Source: Coniella vitis
Lineage: Eukaryota > Ascomycota > Sordariomycetes > Diaporthales > Schizoparmaceae
Reading direction: 5' to 3'
Length of the DNA stretch: 64,000 nucleotides
Assembly: GCA_011317545.1 (NCBI GenBank)
Contig: WUJK01000008.1
Coordinates: forward strand, 1,426,001 to 1,490,000
Position 1 is the stretch's first letter; every line of letters starts with the position of its first letter. The position numbers and the translations under genes are program-made. Below, in pieces: positions 58,254-64,000 of this stretch. The notes below the pieces were generated by a model. The model worked only from the letters and a program-made list of their open reading frames with translations, was not told the DNA's origin and did not search any database.

Positions 58254-58669
58254 ACGCACGCCTACTCTGCCGCGCCTTCGTTGATAACAGCGCATACTTA
58301 TCAACAGTATATAGTACAGACCGTCTTTTGTATTTGAACATTGCACAGCGCATAACCCCTAGTTTAGCATTGTACATGTGGTCCAATCCTGTCTGCGGAA
58401 TTCCTTCTTGGTTTTCGCTGGCGTCAGGGCATCTGGCGCTAGGATGACCATCAGGGTCCTGAGGGTCCAAAAAAGGCTGCACCTGGATGGGCGATCTTGT
58501 CCAAGCTGTGCCGGTAGCACGCTGGCACGGTGAGAATTCCCATCTCCATTTGCTTGGCAGCATTAGTTTTTTGGTGAGCAATGGAATGCGGCGTTCTGAA
58601 TCCGGAAAGAGGAACCTCTTTTTGGTTCAGCTGCAAAGTACTAACTCTTGTCGAGATTGAGTACAATAG

Positions 58670-58752
58670 TACTATGTAGTACTATGTACACTAGTGGGCG
58701 TGGGGGCTCACCTCGCTTCCCTTGTGAATTGCCCTGTGTCATTACTATGTAC
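58670..58752. repeat. Cluster of three TACTATGTA motifs
   Basis: Two copies are in direct tandem (58670-58678 and 58680-58689, separated by one base) and a third lies at 58743-58752. All are in the same orientation, unlike the head-to-head copies near 42 kb. Confidence 0.65.
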
Positions 58753-60651
58753 ATACTAAGTAGTGTCCGCCAGCTCCCAGCTTGAGTTACACATTGGTGG
58801 TCACATACCATGCATCTGCGCAGTAACACCTTCTTTGACTCGCTGCATCATCATGTTTACGCCCAGGTACGAGCTCAAAAACCCTCATACTATCAAAAAC
58901 TGCAATGCGAGCTGACTGGTTGGACGGTGATTACTGCAAGCTGAGTCCAGTCGAGTCACTACTGCTTTTTTAGTCCACCGCAGCGCCGGCTCCTGCCCCG
59001 GATGACCCTTTTGCAGTATCCCGTCGCTCGACGGGGCGGTGGAGACGAGAGGAAGGACCGACAGACACACACTCTCATTCTAGCCATTCCTTCCACTTCT
59101 TCCTTCTTCACAGAATAAAGGCGCGGCCGGTCCATCCCACGCGGGCGGGTCTTTCCTGCCCTATGTCGCGGAAGCGGAAACGAGGCCTGGCCCGCGAGCA
59201 AGAACCATCAACGTCGACTCTTTTTTAAATTTTTTTTTTTCTTTGGGTGGTGCTCCCATCTCGCTACACCACTGTGCCCACTGCCCCTCCAACCCCCCTG
59301 CCAACTCTTTTTGTAGGCTGCAGATCTTCACAGCAGGCATGCAGCCGCCGGCAGGGCAGACGGGGCTGTTTGAGCGTTGCATTCCGAATGGAGCATCACA
59401 GAGTGAGCGTGGATGGGCCTGGTTTTGACACAAACCCGCCCAGCGCCAGCAAAGGCTTCACCGGTGAAGACGCGGGCTCCACAACGGCACTTTGCGTGCC
59501 AAGGGGGGTAGAACACAATTTGAGATAGCAAAACCTTTTCTTCCTGCACTTAATTTTCCTCCCAAACAGAATGTTACCGTTCAGACCATCAAGGCAACCA
59601 TCGACTGCCGACTCGTGGCCCTTTGGCACCGTGTGGCGTCTCGAGCGGCTGTCTGCTGTCCCTTCACATCAGTACTTGGACACTGGCGCCGAGTGCGAAA
59701 GGACACGTAGACCGTCAAGCTCACAAGGGGCATGGTCCTCTTCGGCAAAGGTTTGTCTGGGGAGCAGTGACTGTTCGCCGCAAAATGCTCCCCTTCTGTG
59801 GTAACTCGGCCGACGGCTTGCCTTTTCCCGCGCTTCGATGACCGTCCAAGAGTGCACCGTGTGCGAGATGCGGCCGGTCCATGCGTACCGCTACTACTCG
59901 GAACAGTACTTTGGAGATGAATCGCAGGCAGAAACCGTTTCTTCGCCCACGTTGCTCATGCGGCGTTTGGCTTCTCGAGCTGTTGCCTAACGCAAGAGAA
60001 AAGAGAAGACGCAAAAACCATTCCATTTCTACAGGCAAAAATACTTGATGTTGCTGTTTCCTCTTCACCACGGCAAAGATCGGATGGGGAATAGGCCCAT
60101 GCTATACAGTATGTGGCCTGTGGTTGTGGATGAAGCAAGCAGAGCGGATATCGGTGCACCTGCAAGATCACGACGGTCGAGTCTCTTGCCTAAAATTACA
60201 CCCTCTTCTCTTCCAGACTGGTCTTTGATTTTCTTTGGTCTGTGTGTGAGGGGTAGGTGGATGTTGGGCTGTCTCGACACCCTGCTCCTAGACAGGGTGA
60301 TTTCGCCCTCACCGACACCCAACGCTCTTCATGGTGCAACTGCGAGAGATATCCCGCTTAGAAGGGGGGGGGGGTGGGAAGTGATTGCACGTTGCCCACA
60401 TGGCTCCTTTTCCCCTGGAGGAATCTCGTTTCAGCACCAGTTGAAAGAGCCAAATCCATTCCGTGGAGGCCAAAGGAAAAAAATTTTCTTCTTTTTTTTG
60501 TTGGTGGTGTTTCACTCCTTCGCCTCCCCTAACGGGCTGTGTTGATTCATCACCAATGCCCGGCTTCAACCGGTTGGTGCTCCTGGTGTTTGTGGGGAAT
60601 CCTGGGAGCCTGCAGGGACCCTTGGGAGCAAGGCGAGGCAGGGGAAGAATG

Positions 60652-60694
60652 CTATGTACTATGTATGCATAGCCACATGCACATATACATAGTA
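60652..60694. repeat. Cluster of TACTATGTA and inverted TACATAGTA
   Basis: CTATGTACTATGTA (60652-60665) is followed by TACATAGTA in inverted orientation at 60686-60694, 20 bp away, forming an inverted pair. Confidence 0.6.
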
Positions 60695-61724
60695 TGGGCT
60701 GTGACTTGGGGGTCGAGGCCTTCAGGCGAGCAAGTAGAAACGGTTAGGATACGGATCGTTTCCTTATCTCCCCCCTCCCTCGGGACGGGCAAGGAAGCGC
60801 TGATGGACGTCATGCCGACTGCAACGCTCCAAGAATCTTGGAAACCAAAGGGTCTGCAATGGCATGACGGGGGGCGTTCAAAATGCACCGTCGTATCAAA
60901 ACTCCTAGCGACAGGAGCCTGGCTGGCCTCTGATGGTCTGTTATGTTATCGACTCGGGTTGAACAGCACCACCAACCACCTCTCAAAGAAGCCGTACACT
61001 CTCGACTACAGGACACCATTTCGTCTTCACCACGACATCTTGGGCAGTGGTTCGGGTCAAACTGCCCCTCTACCGGCTGCAGGTACGCCGAATAGGTGCT
61101 TGGTTGTACAAGTGTGTCTTGATTGTACGCCCACCTTTGACGGGGGGGGGGGGCAAGTGAAGTGGTTGGTCTCCATACTGGTCTCGACCACAGAGCACTC
61201 ACACCTTGGCACGTAAGCCCACTTGGTCTCTGGCCAATATTTCCTTATCACGATACGGAAGGAGCGTAACAGTCCAATCAGACCCTGAATCGCTTCAAAG
61301 CTCAACTGTCAAGGCCTGCATGTCGGTAGATTAGGGTCGCTCGGTTGCTGCAAGTCCTCGAGGCCGTCAAGTACTTACCCAAGTATCGGGTAAATTCACA
61401 CGAAAATCAAGTCCTGTCATCGTTCCATACGAGTCTTATCATACGGTTCGTCTGATGAGGAAATAGCGTAGCATTCTACGCGCAAAAGTCCAATGCAGGT
61501 AGGTAATGTAAGAGGACTGGTCCGGTCCAGGCGCGCATGAAGTCTACCACATCTGGGTTGTGGACGGTCATTTCCTGGATTCCTGACGTACACAGAAGCA
61601 AAGTACTTACATGATGCGAATCATCGTGCAACCTGCATTGCATGGGAACAGGCACTACAACACACACGTACGTACATGGCTAATGCATGCCATCTTTTCC
61701 GCGAGCAAAGCGCATTTACGTCTG

Positions 61725-61733
61725 TACTATGTA
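61725..61733. repeat. TACTATGTA dispersed motif
   Basis: A copy of the word in the right gene-poor region, followed by TACATGG. Confidence 0.55.
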
Positions 61734-62835
61734 TACATGGTATTTGTCCCAGCCATCGTTGCTACTCTGTCAAGTGCGTGCGGTATTATCAGGCTCTTGG
61801 ATCCAAAGTACATGTATGTTGCACATGAGCCGACGGTCATTCCTTTCCTTCTTGGGTTGTTTTGAACGGGGGGACCCTCGTGCTGGAGGAGAAGGCCATG
61901 ATAATGGCGCATAATTGTGCGAGATCTGATGGGTTGGTTGCCTTTGTTTGAATCTATGCGGTAGATTTGCGTAAACTTTAACTAACTTTGGGCGAGTTGG
62001 GGGAAATTGTGCTCCCTGGCGCTATGATATATGGCTCATGTACAGCAAAGAAGTCAGTGTGCCCTTCCCACTTGAGCCATTTACTTGGGCGTCCCGGATG
62101 GTTCTCACGGGGGAAGCGCGGGCGACGGAACTCGGGTGAATCATCATGTATGTTGTTCTTTTTTGAGACCTTCACCGTTGCTACTCACACATACTTAATA
62201 CAAGTGGCCAACCCTATCTGTACAATTTCCATGCGGACTTTGATGAACCGTTGGGGATTTCCTTTTGGTAGTGTTAGCGCTTTGTCTCTGAACGCACAGG
62301 TATAGTTTGTTCTTTTTTGGGGCCAAGTGGGATAAGGGAGACTCTGCTCTCGGCTACGATCTGTTTCCGGGTACGAGTGATGTATATCTGTCGTAAGAAT
62401 TCGGAAAGTATCGAATTCTTTGTTTCACCTTTTGCATCTACATCTACGACTTGGTCAGAAAGAGATGGTGTTTGATTTGGGAAAATGGTGCAAACATATC
62501 GTGATTATGATGGGGTTTTCTTTTGACATGTATACACAACGCAAAGCTTGTCATTGATTTTTTTTCTTCTTCTTCCCTTTCTACCGCGTTACCCATACCA
62601 TGAGCCAGCGTTGTCTGATCTCCATAACTATTCAGTCACGTTTGGATATCTATTTATGCCTGGAGCATAACCTACAGTTACTGGTACCAGTCATTTGACC
62701 GGTTTCCTTTTGCAGAGTGGGGAGGAAATGGAGATAAGATGCTCTCATTGACCAGAGCTATCGTAGCAGTGTAGCTTTTATATAGCAAGCATACTTATAA
62801 ACACTACTTGAGTAGTTCTTTTGATAAGAACGTGA

Positions 62836-62844
62836 TACTATGTA
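62836..62844. repeat. TACTATGTA dispersed motif
   Basis: A single copy; a shorter variant CTACATAG lies 78 bp downstream. Confidence 0.55.
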
Positions 62845-63019
62845 TATTCCGCTAGCCAAAGTCGCTAATGCACGAAGCCATCTTCATTCTTCGCTTTTTC
62901 CTTCTGTAGAACTTATAGACCTACATAGTGCTTACGTACCGCCGGCCTTGGCCTGGGGTCACGATCCATGATGCTTTGAATATTCTACCATTTTATCTTT
63001 TCATAGAGTAGTATGTGTG

Positions 63020-63028
63020 TACTATGTA
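63020..63028. repeat. TACTATGTA dispersed motif
   Basis: The last perfect copy in the window, preceded by a GTGTG stretch. Confidence 0.55.
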
Positions 63029-64000
63029 GTGCATAATCGTCTTGGCCTCTAGCTTGGGCAGGGGGTGAAGGGAAGGGAAGGAGGACACAGGACTACCCTA
63101 TCACCCCATATATAAGTGATCGATGACGTTGCTTTGCGAAACATGGGTCAGATAGATAAAAAGATGGGTTGCTATGCAGATCATTTTACATTTCGTGTCC
63201 GGCTCGCTGAGTGGCGACTGGATTCGAGCCAGAGGTACTTGTGTTTGTTGTGTGTGATATGTGGGTTGATTACGTTTCTATTCGACGACTTATGGGGAAG
63301 TTGTGCGGGGATTTGATGGGTCAAGGGGATTGAACAAGAGGATGGATATGTATACGGATGGGCTTGTTGGAAAATTGCGTGCTTGTTGGAGGCAGTGTGT
63401 TTGTTGTGTATACTACAAACTCGATCGCTCAAAGATTGGGAGAATATAATAACCCTCAGACTGAATAAGAGTTTTCAAGCCTGTTTCTTGCTGTTGCTTC
63501 GAGAGTCAACGACGTTTAGCGATTCGTGGGTTCAACTACGGATTGCAACATCTACACTGTTCTAACTCTTATTATACTTTAACGTGTCAGTAGTATTGAA
63601 GGAGTAGGTTTGGTGGACGACCCGGTGGATTATTATACGGCGTGAATACCATCCAGATAGTCTCACAGCACTTGAGAGGAGCTCGCTCCTGACTCTTGCT
63701 GTAGAATAATGATGTTTTGTCCAGATTATCCATCTTCAAGGCCAGACAAAGGACTGGGCAATAAGTTCGGGGATTCTTGAACAGTCATGTGTGTCTGTTT
63801 ATATTCATGTAGGTCTGTACAAAGTAGAGTGCATGGGTTCAGGACGTTGAGAGCTTCGGACCCCAGTAAGTTGTCCAGACGGCACATTGATTATGTTTTT
63901 CTCCTTCATGGATGGAAACCAACGCTCACGATCGAGAGGACAAAATCCCGATCAAGGTGTCTGAGGTGGCGAGGATATCAGGGATCAATAAAAATCTGTG

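Larger units (their letters stand above)
54054..64000. other. Gene-poor 10-kb right end, rich in TACTATGTA motifs
   Basis: I could not support any gene here. The start holds the promoter and leader of the ecl1-like gene, including a tandem duplication at 54356-54405. From 56464 to 63028 there are ten perfect TACTATGTA/TACATAGTA words plus many one-base variants. G runs occur at 60364-60374 and 61142-61152. The longest frames (225, 191, 166 codons) have no domain and run through the repeats. A 50-codon frame at 59838-59990 with a CxxC pair was considered and rejected. Confidence 0.5.

Noticed and set aside
59838..59990. 50-codon frame with CTVC motif
   Set aside because: A single CxxC, no second pair, no recognised family and no neighbours in operon-like order. 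Too short to support on sequence alone.
60539..61216. 225-codon plus-strand frame
   Set aside because: Runs through two TACTATGTA motifs and a G11 run; no domain. Chance frame.
1..64000. Transposons, CRISPR arrays, secondary-metabolite clusters, viral insertions
   Set aside because: No transposase, reverse transcriptase, terminal repeats, synthase modules or viral proteins are encoded in any frame I read.

Overview
The window is nuclear DNA from a filamentous ascomycete, most likely a Sordariomycete and possibly Hypocreales. Genes carry many short introns (46-350 nt) with GT..AG ends and CTAAC/CTGAC branch sites. All recognisable products are eukaryotic housekeeping or regulatory proteins. 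The one 5S rRNA gene is dispersed and filamentous-fungus-like. I saw no transposon, virus, CRISPR array or secondary-metabolite cluster.

The left part (1-27 kb) is gene-dense. In order it holds an acidic protein of unknown function (-), an SRA/YDG-domain protein (-), a pinin/SDK/memA splicing protein (-) divergent from SF3b subunit Rds3 (+), a probable Pex26 peroxin (-), mitochondrial ribosomal protein mL46 (-), a RING+PHD protein (-), ribosomal protein eL43 (-), a saccharopine-dehydrogenase-like oxidoreductase (+), an Rmd8/Sif2-type DUF155 membrane protein (+), a probable INO80 subunit of the Nht1/INO80F type (-), and chaperonin subunit CCT theta (+).

The right part (27-64 kb) is gene-poor. 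It holds a large RING-H2/PH-like/VWA protein with Far1/Ste5-like architecture (37.0-41.1 kb, +), the Drs2 flippase (43.1-47.5 kb, +), a 5S rRNA gene (48.5 kb, -) and an Ecl1-type zinc-finger longevity factor (53.1-54.1 kb, -). Two stretches of about 10 kb (26989-37045 and 54054-64000) show no convincing gene.

The main unexplained signal is in these gene-poor parts and in intergenic spacers. A short word, TACTATGTA (or its complement TACATAGTA), occurs 27 times, always outside coding exons, where about half a copy would be expected by chance. Copies are sometimes head-to-head as perfect palindromes and sometimes in tandem. A second palindrome, TACCTAGGTA, occurs four times. Exon models below were built by hand from splice signals, and total lengths were checked to be multiples of three.
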